Shown piece by piece: positions 1 to 7,093 of a DNA stretch of 13,920 nt. The stretch lies in NCBI GenBank assembly GCA_964636675.1, contig CAZWUO010000084.1:1-13920 (forward strand), read 5' to 3'. Within the stretch, counting starts at the first letter, position 1. The number at the start of each line of letters is the position of its first letter. A program made the translations under genes and the position numbers. Origin of the DNA: JALUUH01 sp964636675 (GTDB lineage Bacteria; Pseudomonadota; Gammaproteobacteria; S012-40). The notes under the pieces were generated by a model. That model did not search any database. It saw only the letters and a list, made by a program, of their open reading frames with translations, and was not told the origin of the DNA.

Positions 1-60
1 GTTTTTTTAGGCGCAACAGGGGGGGGGGAATGAAACGTCAACAGACCCTAAAGGCTGCAT
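1..60 (-). other. Possible start of a gene coupled to aroC, closed by a C10 tract
   Basis: On the minus strand an ATG overlaps the aroC stop codon as TAATG, the classical arrangement for translational coupling. The frame reads MQPLGSVDVSF, then three proline codons made by a run of ten C (G10 at 19-28 on the plus strand), then CCA and a stop at 7-9. If the tract were nine or eleven C, the frame would stay open to the window edge; with nine it would continue as PPPVAPKK. So the stop depends entirely on homopolymer length. This could be the start of a phase-variable or sequencing-damaged gene, or simply non-coding DNA after aroC. The product cannot be named from 60 bases. Confidence 0.3.
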
Positions 61-1172
61 TATTTATCCAGATCAAGAACAGCTGCAGGAATAACCGGTG
101 TCGTCGCAACGACTTCTTGGTTTTGTCCGCGATGGCGTAAAAAATGATCCATTAAGACAATAGCCAACATGGCCTCAGCAATGGGGGTAGCACGTATGCC
201 CACACAAGGATCATGGCGACCTTTGGTAATAACATCGATGGCATGTCCGTGGATATCAACACTCTTCCCCGGCAAGCGTAAACTTGAAGTTGCTTTTAAT
301 GCAATGCTCGCGATGATTTCTTGCCCGGTTGAAATACCACCCAAGATACCGCCCGCATTATTACTCAAAAAACCTTCCGGCGTGATCTCATCTCGGTGTT
401 CGGTTCCTTTCTGCTCGACACAATCAAAGCCCGCACCGATTTCCACCCCTTTTACGGCATTGATACTCATTAACGCATGCGCGATATCGGCATCTAAGCG
501 ATCAAAAATCGGTTCACCCAAACCCGGCGGTAAACCACTCGCAACGACATTAATGCGCGCACCGATCGAATTACCTTCTTTGCGCAAGGCATCCATATAA
601 TTTTCCAGTTCTTCAACTTGCGCCAAGTTTGGAAAAAAAAAGGGATTTTTCTCGACATCAGCCCAATTAAATTGACTGGCTTTAAGCGGGCCGAGCTGCG
701 CTAAATAACCCCTAATCTCGACACCGAGGATCTGTTTTAAATAAGCTTTTGCAATACCACCCGCCGCAACGCGTACAGCTGTTTCACGGGCGGAGGAACG
801 CCCTCCCCCACGATAATCTCGTACCCCATATTTTTGCTGGTACGTATAGTCCGCATGACCTGGACGAAAGCTAGCCATAATGTCGCTATAATCTTTCGAG
901 CGTTGGTCGGTATTTTCTATCAACAAGCCAATCGGGGTACCCGTCGTTTTGCCCTCAAAAACACCGGATAATATTTTCACTTGATCCGCTTCACGTCGCT
1001 GCGTGGTATGCCGCGATGTTCCCGGTTTGCGTCGATTTAAGTCACGCTGCAAGTCTTCTTCGGACAGCGCTAAGCCCGGCGGACAGCCGTCTATAATGCC
1101 ACCCAAAGCTGGGCCGTGACTTTCACCAAAAGTGGTGAGCGTAAATACTTTTCCAAAGGAGTTGCCTGACAT
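60..1172 (-). CDS. aroC: Chorismate synthase
   Basis: Catalyses the last step of the shikimate pathway, converting 5-enolpyruvylshikimate-3-phosphate to chorismate with reduced FMN as cofactor, in the cytoplasm as a homotetramer. The 370-residue length is normal for the family. Seen directly are GESHG at residues 16-20, RPGHAD at 103-108 and the RGGGRSSARET signature at 121-131; the first two motifs hold the invariant histidines. NNAGGILGG and RHDPCVGIR further on are also typical. The start MSGNSFGKVF aligns with the usual MAGNT-type start, although the Shine-Dalgarno sequence is weak. It lies downstream of prmB on the same strand, a gene order known from E. coli and other gammaproteobacteria, with 207 bases between them. 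Its stop overlaps a possible downstream ATG. Identification is firm. Confidence 0.98.
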   Translation of the reverse strand: MSGNSFGKVFTLTTFGESHGPALGGIIDGCPPGLALSEEDLQRDLNRRKPGTSRHTTQRREADQVKILSGVFEGKTTGTPIGLLIENTDQRSKDYSDIMASFRPGHADYTYQQKYGVRDYRGGGRSSARETAVRVAAGGIAKAYLKQILGVEIRGYLAQLGPLKASQFNWADVEKNPFFFPNLAQVEELENYMDALRKEGNSIGARINVVASGLPPGLGEPIFDRLDADIAHALMSINAVKGVEIGAGFDCVEQKGTEHRDEITPEGFLSNNAGGILGGISTGQEIIASIALKATSSLRLPGKSVDIHGHAIDVITKGRHDPCVGIRATPIAEAMLAIVLMDHFLRHRGQNQEVVATTPVIPAAVLDLDK

Positions 1173-1239
1173 AGTTTTCTAAAATATTTCTGTATTGAGA
1201 TTTTTTAATTGTAATGCAAATTGCAAGTTTACAGTAGTG

Positions 1240-1266
1240 CCGTTCGCTGCAGATTCTAGGCTAAAC
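1240..1266 (-). repeat. Eroded copy of the end of the 4071-4315 element
   Basis: Read on the minus strand this stretch contains CCTAGAATCTGCAG followed by GAACGG after one base. The left end of the element at 4071 has CCTAGAATCCGCAG followed by GAACGG after two bases. The match covers about 20 of 22 positions and reaches past the terminal inverted repeat into the element interior; a TTTGCATT also follows in both, at different distances. It lies in the aroC leader, about 70 bases upstream of the start codon. It is probably a decayed solo end or remnant of the same repeat family. A chance match is not excluded. Confidence 0.45.
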
Positions 1267-1379
1267 AAACTTGACAAAATATCATTATCGTCCCACTTTC
1301 ACCTTAAAACTCCAAATAGGAAGCAAAAATGGCAACAACGAGGCGATTACATTTTTAGCCGATGACTAGGGGGGGTCTG

Positions 1380-2294
1380 TTAACGGTTTGCAAAAAAACT
1401 CTCTAAATCCGCTTTATGCAGCAAAAAGACACCTGTGCCACCCTGCTCTAATTCCAGCCAAGTAAAGGGCATATCCGGAAACTGTTCGATGAGCGCTTCA
1501 TCACTCACCCCCACTTCAACAATAAGCACGCCATGATCGGTTAAATGATCCACTGCTTGATGCAAAATCTGCTGGGTAATCTCAAGGCCATCGCTGCCAG
1601 AACCTAGGCCTATTTCAGGCTCATGCTGAAACTCCCGAGGCATTGTCGACAATTCTTGCTCATCCACATACGGTGGGTTGCTGACGATGAGATCGTATTT
1701 CCTGCCAGCCAGCGCTGTAAACAAATTTGACTCGATTAAATACACTTGGTCTTGCAACGCATACTCATCGATATTGATCCGCGCAACATCTAATGCATCC
1801 GTAGAGATATCCACTGCATCGATCTCAGCCTCCGGAAACTGCTGCGCACACGCTATTGCTATGCATGCACTGCCGGTACAAAGATCGAGTATATTTTCTA
1901 AGCGAGTAGCCTCTACCCAGGGTTGAAACTTATTATTAATCAATTCCGCTATCGGTGATCGTGGCACCAAGACCCTTTCGTCTACATAGAAAGACAAACC
2001 TGCAAACCACGCTTCATTGGTCAAATAGGGGGTGGGTATGCGCTTTTCGATGCGCTGCTCGAAGAGTCCCAGAATCCGTTTTTTTTCTGTACTCACAATA
2101 CGAGCATCCATAAAATGCCCAGGAATATCAGCGGGTAGGTTTAATGCGAATAAGATAAGCGCAGAAACTTCGTCTAGCGCGTTATCCGTGCCATGACCAA
2201 AGAACAGCGCATGCTGATTAAATTGGCTAATTCCATAACGCACAAAGTCTCTAATCGTAAACAGCTGGTCTTCGAGTTTATGATCGGTGTTCAT
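1380..2294 (-). CDS. prmB: 50S ribosomal protein L3 N5-glutamine methyltransferase
   Basis: SAM-dependent methyltransferase that modifies the side-chain amide of a glutamine in ribosomal protein uL3, acting during large-subunit assembly in the cytoplasm. The 304-residue protein matches the E. coli PrmB pattern over its whole length as I remember it: FGHGTDN at 32-38, YVDERVLVPRSPI near 103-115, the SAM-binding motif LDLCTGSACIAIA at 136-148, and the catalytic NPPY at 206-209, which binds the target glutamine. The N-terminal part and VLVPRSP separate it from the release-factor methyltransferase PrmC. The chosen ATG gives the family's usual N-terminus, with a weak AGGT upstream. It lies between sulP (99 bases) and aroC (207 bases) on the same strand. 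Co-transcription with aroC is likely but not shown. Confidence 0.96.
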   Translation of the reverse strand: MNTDHKLEDQLFTIRDFVRYGISQFNQHALFFGHGTDNALDEVSALILFALNLPADIPGHFMDARIVSTEKKRILGLFEQRIEKRIPTPYLTNEAWFAGLSFYVDERVLVPRSPIAELINNKFQPWVEATRLENILDLCTGSACIAIACAQQFPEAEIDAVDISTDALDVARINIDEYALQDQVYLIESNLFTALAGRKYDLIVSNPPYVDEQELSTMPREFQHEPEIGLGSGSDGLEITQQILHQAVDHLTDHGVLIVEVGVSDEALIEQFPDMPFTWLELEQGGTGVFLLHKADLESFFANR

Positions 2295-2393
2295 TCGATA
2301 CCTATTTATTGGTTGTAGGACTTAGAGAGCAGTTCAGGACCGCTAGGGGACATTAATGACTGCTCACCACGCCAGGGCTGTACAAACTCAGAA

Positions 2394-3923
2394 CTACGCA
2401 AGCTTATCATCGGCCACTTTATATTTTGGATCTTCGAGCACATTCACTTCCACTAAATCACCCGCTTTTTCGAGTAATAGCTTACATTCTGGACTTAAAT
2501 GCCTTAAATGCAACTTTTTGCCTGCGTTGGTATATTTTTCAGCCAAAGTATCTATCGCCTCAATCGCTGAGTGATCGGCAACGCGTGATCGTGCAAAATC
2601 GATGACTACATCATCCGGGTCATTCTGAATATCGAAAAGATTCTTAAAATTATGCACCGATCCAAAAAACAATACGCCGGATAACACATAGACTTTTGAA
2701 CCATTGTCATCAACATGGGTCTCGACGACGATATGTTTGGCGTGATCCCAAGCAAAGACCAATGCAGAAACAATAACCCCAACAATAACCGCAATCGCCA
2801 AATCGGTCGCCACCGTTACACCAGAGACTAAAATCAATACAAATGCATCCGCTCTCGGCACTTTACCGAGTATTCTAAAACTAGACCATTCAAACGTCCC
2901 TACTACCACAATAAACATAACCCCAATCAATGCTGCCAACGGAATCATTTCAATCAATCCCGATGCAAACAAAATAAAGGCTAATAAAAATAATGCAGCC
3001 GCTACCCCTGAGGTACGTCCACGACCACCGGAATTAACATTAATCATGCTCTGTCCGATCATCGCGCAACCACCCATGCCGCCAAAAAAACCGGTGGCCA
3101 CATTAGCTACTCCTTGACCAATACACTCTTTGTTACCACGACCACGGGTTTCCGTTAATTCATCAATCAAGGTCATGGTTAACAACGACTCGATCAATCC
3201 TATAAACGCAAAAATAATCGAATAAGGTAAAATAATCCAAAGTGTTTCTAAGGTAAAAGGAACCCCAGGAATACTGAACTCAGGCAGTCCTCCCGCTATT
3301 GAAGCTAGATCTCCAACCGTGCGGGTATCCAGGTTTAACAAGGTCACAATTAAAGTAACCACAATAATTGCCGCCAGTGAAGCCGGAATGGCCTTGGTAA
3401 AACGCGGCAGATAATGAATAATCGCCATCGTGAGAATAACCAGTCCGCCCAAGAGCGCTAGACCCATCCCCGACATCCATTCCAGTTCGCCACTTTCTCC
3501 AACCACTTTGAATTGCGAGAGTTGCGCTAGAAAGATAACAATGGCCAAACCATTGACGAAGCCCAACATAACCGGGTAAGGCACGAGGCGTATGAACTTA
3601 CCCAAGCGCAGCCAACCCATTGTGATCTGAATAATGCCCATCAAAACCACAGCGGCAAATAGATACTCAACGCCGTGATCAGCCACTAAGGACACCATTA
3701 CCACTGCAAGTGCCCCCGTCGCACCGGAGATCATCCCTGGTCGGCCACCAATCACTGCAGTGATTAAACCAACCATAAACGCGGCATACAGACCGACAAG
3801 GGGATGAACTCCCGCCACAAAGGCAAACGCAACCGCTTCGGGCACCAAGGCTAAGGCAACCGTAAGCCCGGAAAGCACATCGTTTTTCATCGACTTAGTG
3901 GTAGATACAACAAGATTAATCAT
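2394..3923 (-). CDS. SulP family inorganic anion transporter with STAS domain
   Basis: Inner-membrane anion transporter of the SulP (SLC26-like) family, taking up sulfate, bicarbonate or a related anion; the substrate cannot be read from the sequence. Residues from about 14 to 390 form many hydrophobic helices, beginning with the typical LSGLTVALALVPEAVAFAF and including SGATGALA and SMINVNSGGRGRTSG, a strongly conserved SulP stretch. The cytosolic C-terminus (about 400-505) is a STAS domain with VVIDFARSRVADHSAIEAI, where the DHS near residue 450 matches the usual regulatory serine position. The 509-residue length fits the shorter bacterial clade. An AGGA seven bases before the ATG supports the start, and a promoter lies just upstream. 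No carbonic anhydrase or sulfur-assimilation gene is adjacent to fix the substrate. Confidence 0.93.
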   Translation of the reverse strand: MINLVVSTTKSMKNDVLSGLTVALALVPEAVAFAFVAGVHPLVGLYAAFMVGLITAVIGGRPGMISGATGALAVVMVSLVADHGVEYLFAAVVLMGIIQITMGWLRLGKFIRLVPYPVMLGFVNGLAIVIFLAQLSQFKVVGESGELEWMSGMGLALLGGLVILTMAIIHYLPRFTKAIPASLAAIIVVTLIVTLLNLDTRTVGDLASIAGGLPEFSIPGVPFTLETLWIILPYSIIFAFIGLIESLLTMTLIDELTETRGRGNKECIGQGVANVATGFFGGMGGCAMIGQSMINVNSGGRGRTSGVAAALFLLAFILFASGLIEMIPLAALIGVMFIVVVGTFEWSSFRILGKVPRADAFVLILVSGVTVATDLAIAVIVGVIVSALVFAWDHAKHIVVETHVDDNGSKVYVLSGVLFFGSVHNFKNLFDIQNDPDDVVIDFARSRVADHSAIEAIDTLAEKYTNAGKKLHLRHLSPECKLLLEKAGDLVEVNVLEDPKYKVADDKLA

Positions 3924-3976
3924 GGAGGTTTCCTAAACGCGGTGCAGATAAGTTGAAGGACTCAACAAGGCGGCGC

Positions 3977-4005
3977 ATTCTATAGAAAATCGCGTAAAAA
4001 GTCAA
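3977..4005 (-). promoter_or_regulatory. Sigma70-type promoter of the SulP gene
   Basis: On the minus strand there is a -35 box TTGACT (4005-4000), a 17-base spacer and a -10 box TAGAAT (3982-3977); each box matches five of six consensus positions. It would give a leader of about 45 bases before the ATG at 3923. A second TTGACA lies further upstream, but its spacing to any -10 box is wrong. Confidence 0.65.
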
Positions 4006-4070
4006 AAATTTGTCAATATGAGATATTCCAATAAAAACCCTAAATTTCAAGGGTTTCCCTGCTGATTTCA

Positions 4071-4315
4071 TTGAACCTAGAATCCGCAGTTGAACGGCCA
4101 GCAGAGTGCTTTGCATTGGGTGTCTGCCAAGGCGCGAAGAGGAGGAATAGCCGGGCTATTGCGACGATTCGCAACGCAGCCAAATGCCAAATGCAAGGTG
4201 CTATACAGGCCGTAACGACTCACCCAATCGGTGAATTCTGGATTGACTCAAATAGTTAATGTGTTCATGCGCATAGCGCCTTTTCGAAGCGATCAACTGC
4301 GGATTCTAGGTTTAA
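4071..4315. mobile_element. MITE-like palindromic element with 23-bp terminal inverted repeats
   Basis: The ends are inverted copies of each other: 4071-4093 and 4293-4315 match at 22 of 23 positions, with a perfect 20-base core AACCTAGAATCCGCAGTTGA. The roughly 200-base interior has more self-complementary parts: AATAGCCGGGCTATT near 4146, GCGAA/TTCGC around it, and CATTGGGTG near 4115 facing CACCCAAT near 4221, so the single strand could fold into a long branched stem. A 62-codon open frame crosses it (4071-4259), but it starts inside the inverted repeat, has no ribosome binding site and looks fortuitous. No transposase is present and no clear target-site duplication is visible. This fits a non-autonomous element or a large structured repeat sitting between divergent genes. 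An eroded relative lies at 1240-1266. Confidence 0.7.
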
Positions 4316-4553
4316 CCTACTATATCTTTTTGAGGCTTGGCCTAGCACTTGCTAACTTTTAAAGAAGTTAAGTAAGTTCAAAATTGTGCCGATGATCACA
4401 GTTATGGGAATGCAGCTAACATAAGATGAACCCTAGATAGCGTAATAAAGTCAAATAAAATAAGGGTATATAGCTGTATTGCAGTGGGCAGACAAAACAA
4501 GACGTGCTGCCGCTAAGGGGGAGGGATTACCAACGGAACACAGAGGAATGTCT
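4316..4553. other. Intergenic stretch before the small membrane protein
   Basis: Together with 3924-4315 this forms a 630-base region without a convincing gene. A short palindrome, TAACTT-6-AAGTTA, lies at about 4354-4371 and has no following T run. The region is AT-rich and has several TATA-like words, such as near 4466, but I could not pair any of them with a good -35 box. The promoter of the downstream gene is presumably here. Confidence 0.5.
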
Positions 4554-4787
4554 ATGACAACCATTTCGCTATATACGATTTCGATCGTTAGCCGAATTGC
4601 AAGAACCGCCTTTGGCTTCATGCTACTCATTTCAGCATTTTTGTTACCTATCACCGTAGAGTGGTTTGCAAGCCTGCACTTAATGGCGACTTACCCACTA
4701 CTGACCGCTTTAGTTGCCTGGGATCCCGTGCATACTATTATTGAAGTATTGCGTCAGAGGTTTATTGATTACCATGTATTTCACTAA
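4554..4787 (+). CDS. Small DUF2892-like (YgaP transmembrane-type) inner-membrane protein
   Basis: A 77-residue protein dominated by two hydrophobic helices, about 19-37 and 41-58. The pattern SRIAR.AFG followed by a tryptophan and YPLLTALVAWDPV near 47-59 resembles the DUF2892 family, the membrane part of YgaP-like proteins, whose biochemical role is unknown. The start was placed at 4554 because GAGG lies seven bases upstream; an in-frame ATG at 4548 abuts that motif and is too close, and the longer frame back to 4479 adds a charged stretch unlike the family. It is transcribed divergently from the SulP gene across the palindromic element. DUF2892 domains are often fused to rhodanese domains in sulfur metabolism, so a link to anion or sulfur handling is possible but only inferred. 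Confidence 0.65.
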   Translation: MTTISLYTISIVSRIARTAFGFMLLISAFLLPITVEWFASLHLMATYPLLTALVAWDPVHTIIEVLRQRFIDYHVFH

Positions 4788-5109
4788 AATCTTTTTTATA
4801 TACAAATTTCCGATGTTGCACATTTAATGCGACAACACATCATCTAATTCAATAACACGTCATACCATGGCTCGTTTGGCTTTATGCTGAAATACCAAGC
4901 AATTATTGATTAATGAGCTGATCTTGTTTATTGAAGCTCCATCCCCCTGTACACACATTACTCCTTCAATAACTCACGCGTTCGCGCGCTTTCATTGTAT
5001 ACTCGTATTTTCACACATAAAAAATTTAGCTGTTCTTAATCATGGTTCTTAGTGATAGTTCTTAGCCACAGATCCTGATCATGGCCATCCACTTTTTGTT
5101 TAATTAAGC
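4788..5109. other. AT-rich intergenic region before the ceramidase-like gene
   Basis: No gene is visible on either strand in these 322 bases. It holds a CpG-rich palindromic word (CGCGTTCGCGCG near 4978), a possible -10 box TATACT at 4998-5003 without a matching -35 box, the three-copy GTTCTTA repeat at 5032-5070, and a T-rich leader next to the start codon. Confidence 0.5.
5032..5070 (+). promoter_or_regulatory. Three direct GTTCTTA repeats with 13-base period
   Basis: GTTCTTA occurs at 5032, 5045 and 5058, exactly 13 bases apart. The first two units agree further (GTTCTTAATCATG and GTTCTTAGTGATA). They end about 40 bases before the ATG at 5110. Regular direct repeats in a promoter region suggest an operator for a protein that binds in series. 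They could also be a short chance tandem duplication. Confidence 0.35.
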
Positions 5110-5110
5110 A
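5091..5110 (+). promoter_or_regulatory. Leader motif shared with the gene at 6628
   Basis: ACTTTTT at 5091-5097 is followed after two bases by TTAATTAAGCA, whose last A is the first base of the ATG. The leader of the next gene has the same two words four bases apart (6593-6614). No Shine-Dalgarno sequence is visible here, so the AT-rich leader itself may decide initiation. Confidence 0.35.
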
Positions 5111-6465
5111 TGAAATTATCAACCGTTTTTATCTCCGGAATTTTTCTCATCACTATTGGGTATTTTTTTATACCTTATCCCATTACACAAGAACATTACT
5201 CTACTGCCGCATATTCCCAATACTCATATCAGCAAGTCAGCAAACTGCCAACTACTTTTAACCCTAGTCCACTCAGGGCCGGAGCAGCAAAAGTTGATAT
5301 TACACCCAAGATCGGTATACCCATGGGAGGTTACGGCGCATTAACCTCCCGACTCAATACCGGACATTCTCAGCGAGTATTTGCGCGTGCGATTACCCTG
5401 GTGAATAACACACAAAAAGTCGTGTTTCTCAATATCGAATTCTTACTCCCACTGCCATTGCTGGTTAATGAGGTCGTCAGAAAATCAGGACTAAAACGCG
5501 AACAGATTTTTTTCAGCGCAAGCCATACTCACTCGGGGCCAGGTGGGTATTCAAAAAAATTCTCTTCTGAGCTCGCACTGGGAAGTTTTCATGCGGAATA
5601 TTTTGACCAACTAGTCACCCAATTAGTCAAAGCCATAACACTCAGCCAAGAAAATTTAGCACCAATCACCTTGAATTATAGCCAAACGATATTGGATCAA
5701 CCCCTAGCGCAAAAAATCGCACCGAGTAGATTCAACAAAAATAAATCACCCCAGACACAACGAACCAGCCTACACTTTCTGACCTTAAATACCACAGAAA
5801 CAACGCTCGCCATCATAGCCTCTGCAAATGCCCACTCTACGGTATATAAATCGACAAACCACAAAATAAATGGCGACTATCCCGGAATATTGACGAATAT
5901 CATGGAAGAAAAATGTCAATGCATCGCGGCATTTGCCGCAGGCTCGGTAGGCGGTAACGGCTCACCTTCTATGGATAATAAACTCGCTCTCGAAGATGCG
6001 ATAAAACAATATGCTGAGTTTTTATATGCCATGCTGAGCCAGCACGAGGCACCATCAAAAACCTATCAAATTTCAGCAACAAACATCGTCAGCAATATCT
6101 TGCCGGTACAACTCCCTGAATCAGTTTTTCATCTCAACGAAAATTGGAAACTCAACCCAAAGCTGGTAAAACTACTCTTACACGATGAAAATACTTATCT
6201 CCACCTTTTAAGTATCGGTAAACTCGTCTTCGTCGGATTCCCCGCAGACTACTCTGAGCAACTATCGCTGGAATTAATTGAGTGGGGACGCAACAATCAA
6301 ACACTGATTTGGCCAAGTTCATTTAATGGTGATTACGTAGGCTACATCATGAGTTCCGCACAATACGATATTCCCCACTACACCACACGTAATATGAATT
6401 TTTTTGGTAAATGGGCAGGGGATTATATGAACGATCTCGTAAAAGCTTATCTTTTAAAACAATAA
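5110..6465 (+). CDS. Neutral/alkaline ceramidase-like hydrolase, exported or membrane-anchored
   Basis: Resembles the N-terminal catalytic domain of neutral/alkaline non-lysosomal ceramidases, zinc enzymes that cleave the amide bond of ceramide. Residues 5-22 are a hydrophobic signal or anchor. The domain begins with RAGAAKVDITPKIGIPMGGYG (56-76), then FARAI (91-95), the zinc motif HTHSGPGG (139-146), a second histidine in NAHSTVY (H242), GDYPG (255-259) and GGNGSP (281-286), whose S285 may be the nucleophile. Near the C-terminus GFPAD (376-380) replaces the PGE I expect in the family, an Asp where the usual Glu zinc ligand sits. YVGY follows at 409-412. At 451 residues it lacks the C-terminal Ig-like domain of full-length ceramidases, so the real substrate may differ. 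The start lacks a Shine-Dalgarno sequence but gives a proper signal. The next gene has a similar leader. Confidence 0.8.
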   Translation: MKLSTVFISGIFLITIGYFFIPYPITQEHYSTAAYSQYSYQQVSKLPTTFNPSPLRAGAAKVDITPKIGIPMGGYGALTSRLNTGHSQRVFARAITLVNNTQKVVFLNIEFLLPLPLLVNEVVRKSGLKREQIFFSASHTHSGPGGYSKKFSSELALGSFHAEYFDQLVTQLVKAITLSQENLAPITLNYSQTILDQPLAQKIAPSRFNKNKSPQTQRTSLHFLTLNTTETTLAIIASANAHSTVYKSTNHKINGDYPGILTNIMEEKCQCIAAFAAGSVGGNGSPSMDNKLALEDAIKQYAEFLYAMLSQHEAPSKTYQISATNIVSNILPVQLPESVFHLNENWKLNPKLVKLLLHDENTYLHLLSIGKLVFVGFPADYSEQLSLELIEWGRNNQTLIWPSSFNGDYVGYIMSSAQYDIPHYTTRNMNFFGKWAGDYMNDLVKAYLLKQ

Positions 6466-6592
6466 GCCACTGATAAGTATAACATTGCACTCAAAAACAA
6501 GATCCAAGCGGGCCACACCATAGGCGTATAAACATCGCTTTATGACAATACTATACATCAAACAAAATGCAGTTTATGATGCGTCCCTAGCA

Positions 6593-6614
6593 ACTTTTTC
6601 AAATTAATTAAGCA
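6593..6614 (+). promoter_or_regulatory. Leader motif shared with the ceramidase-like gene
   Basis: ACTTTTT (6593-6599), four bases, then TTAATTAAGCA (6604-6614), 13 bases before the ATG at 6628. The same two words precede the start at 5110. The similarity extends weakly upstream (GATG.G.TCC in both). No Shine-Dalgarno sequence is visible here either. Confidence 0.35.
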
Positions 6615-6627
6615 AAAAAATAAGCTC

Positions 6628-7089
6628 ATGAAAGCAGTCATATTTACATTAACTATTATGGTGGTAGGGTTTCTCGTCGTTACAGATTTTCGCGATCCTC
6701 CCGAACACATGTTATCCAGATCAGATAAAGTCAAAAACCTGCTGGAAGACTATACTTTCAATACCCCGAATTATGTATCGGTGCTTTATCAAACGGAAGT
6801 AGAAAACAAGCAAACGCGCAAAGTAACTAAAACCCTGGTTCTCAGAACTTATGATGAGTACATCCCTCGATCACCGGTCACAAAGGGAACTTACCAAACT
6901 GCGTTAAACACCCTGAAAAATCTCCTTCCCGAGCACGATTTTGGTGACGCTGTCGCAGAAAAAGCGAACTATTTTTCATGGATAACACCGAATGCACAAT
7001 GGAGCGTTACCTCCATTGAAACCAATAAAGGATATTATTCGCGATGGAAAAGAGTCTCAGACAAACATCAGTTTATTAATGAAGAATAA
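6628..7089 (+). CDS. Hypothetical protein with N-terminal membrane anchor or signal
   Basis: I do not recognise this 153-residue protein. Residues 3-19 (AVIFTLTIMVVGFLVV) form a single hydrophobic segment after a lysine, so it is probably exported or anchored with the rest outside the cytoplasm. The remaining 130 residues are polar and charged, rich in Thr, Lys and Tyr, and suggest a small soluble alpha/beta domain; the only cysteine-type or metal motifs one might look for are absent. It follows the ceramidase-like gene after 162 bases on the same strand and carries a similar leader motif, so the two may be expressed together. It ends before a repeat-rich region convergent with rhlE. The start is the first ATG before the hydrophobic stretch. 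Confidence 0.7.
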   Translation: MKAVIFTLTIMVVGFLVVTDFRDPPEHMLSRSDKVKNLLEDYTFNTPNYVSVLYQTEVENKQTRKVTKTLVLRTYDEYIPRSPVTKGTYQTALNTLKNLLPEHDFGDAVAEKANYFSWITPNAQWSVTSIETNKGYYSRWKRVSDKHQFINEE

Positions 7090-7093
7090 TCAT

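Noticed and set aside
36..1385. Inverted near-match of GGGTCTGTTAACG after prmB and after aroC
   Set aside because: Twelve of 13 positions is expected by chance many times in a window of this size.
4071..4259. 62-codon open frame inside the palindromic element as a real gene
   Set aside because: It starts in the terminal inverted repeat, has no ribosome binding site and its sequence follows the element's symmetry; it is better explained as fortuitous.
4788..4850. Terminator after the DUF2892-like gene
   Set aside because: A T-rich run and a weak TGTTG/CAACA pairing are present, but the stem comes after the T run and is poorly paired.
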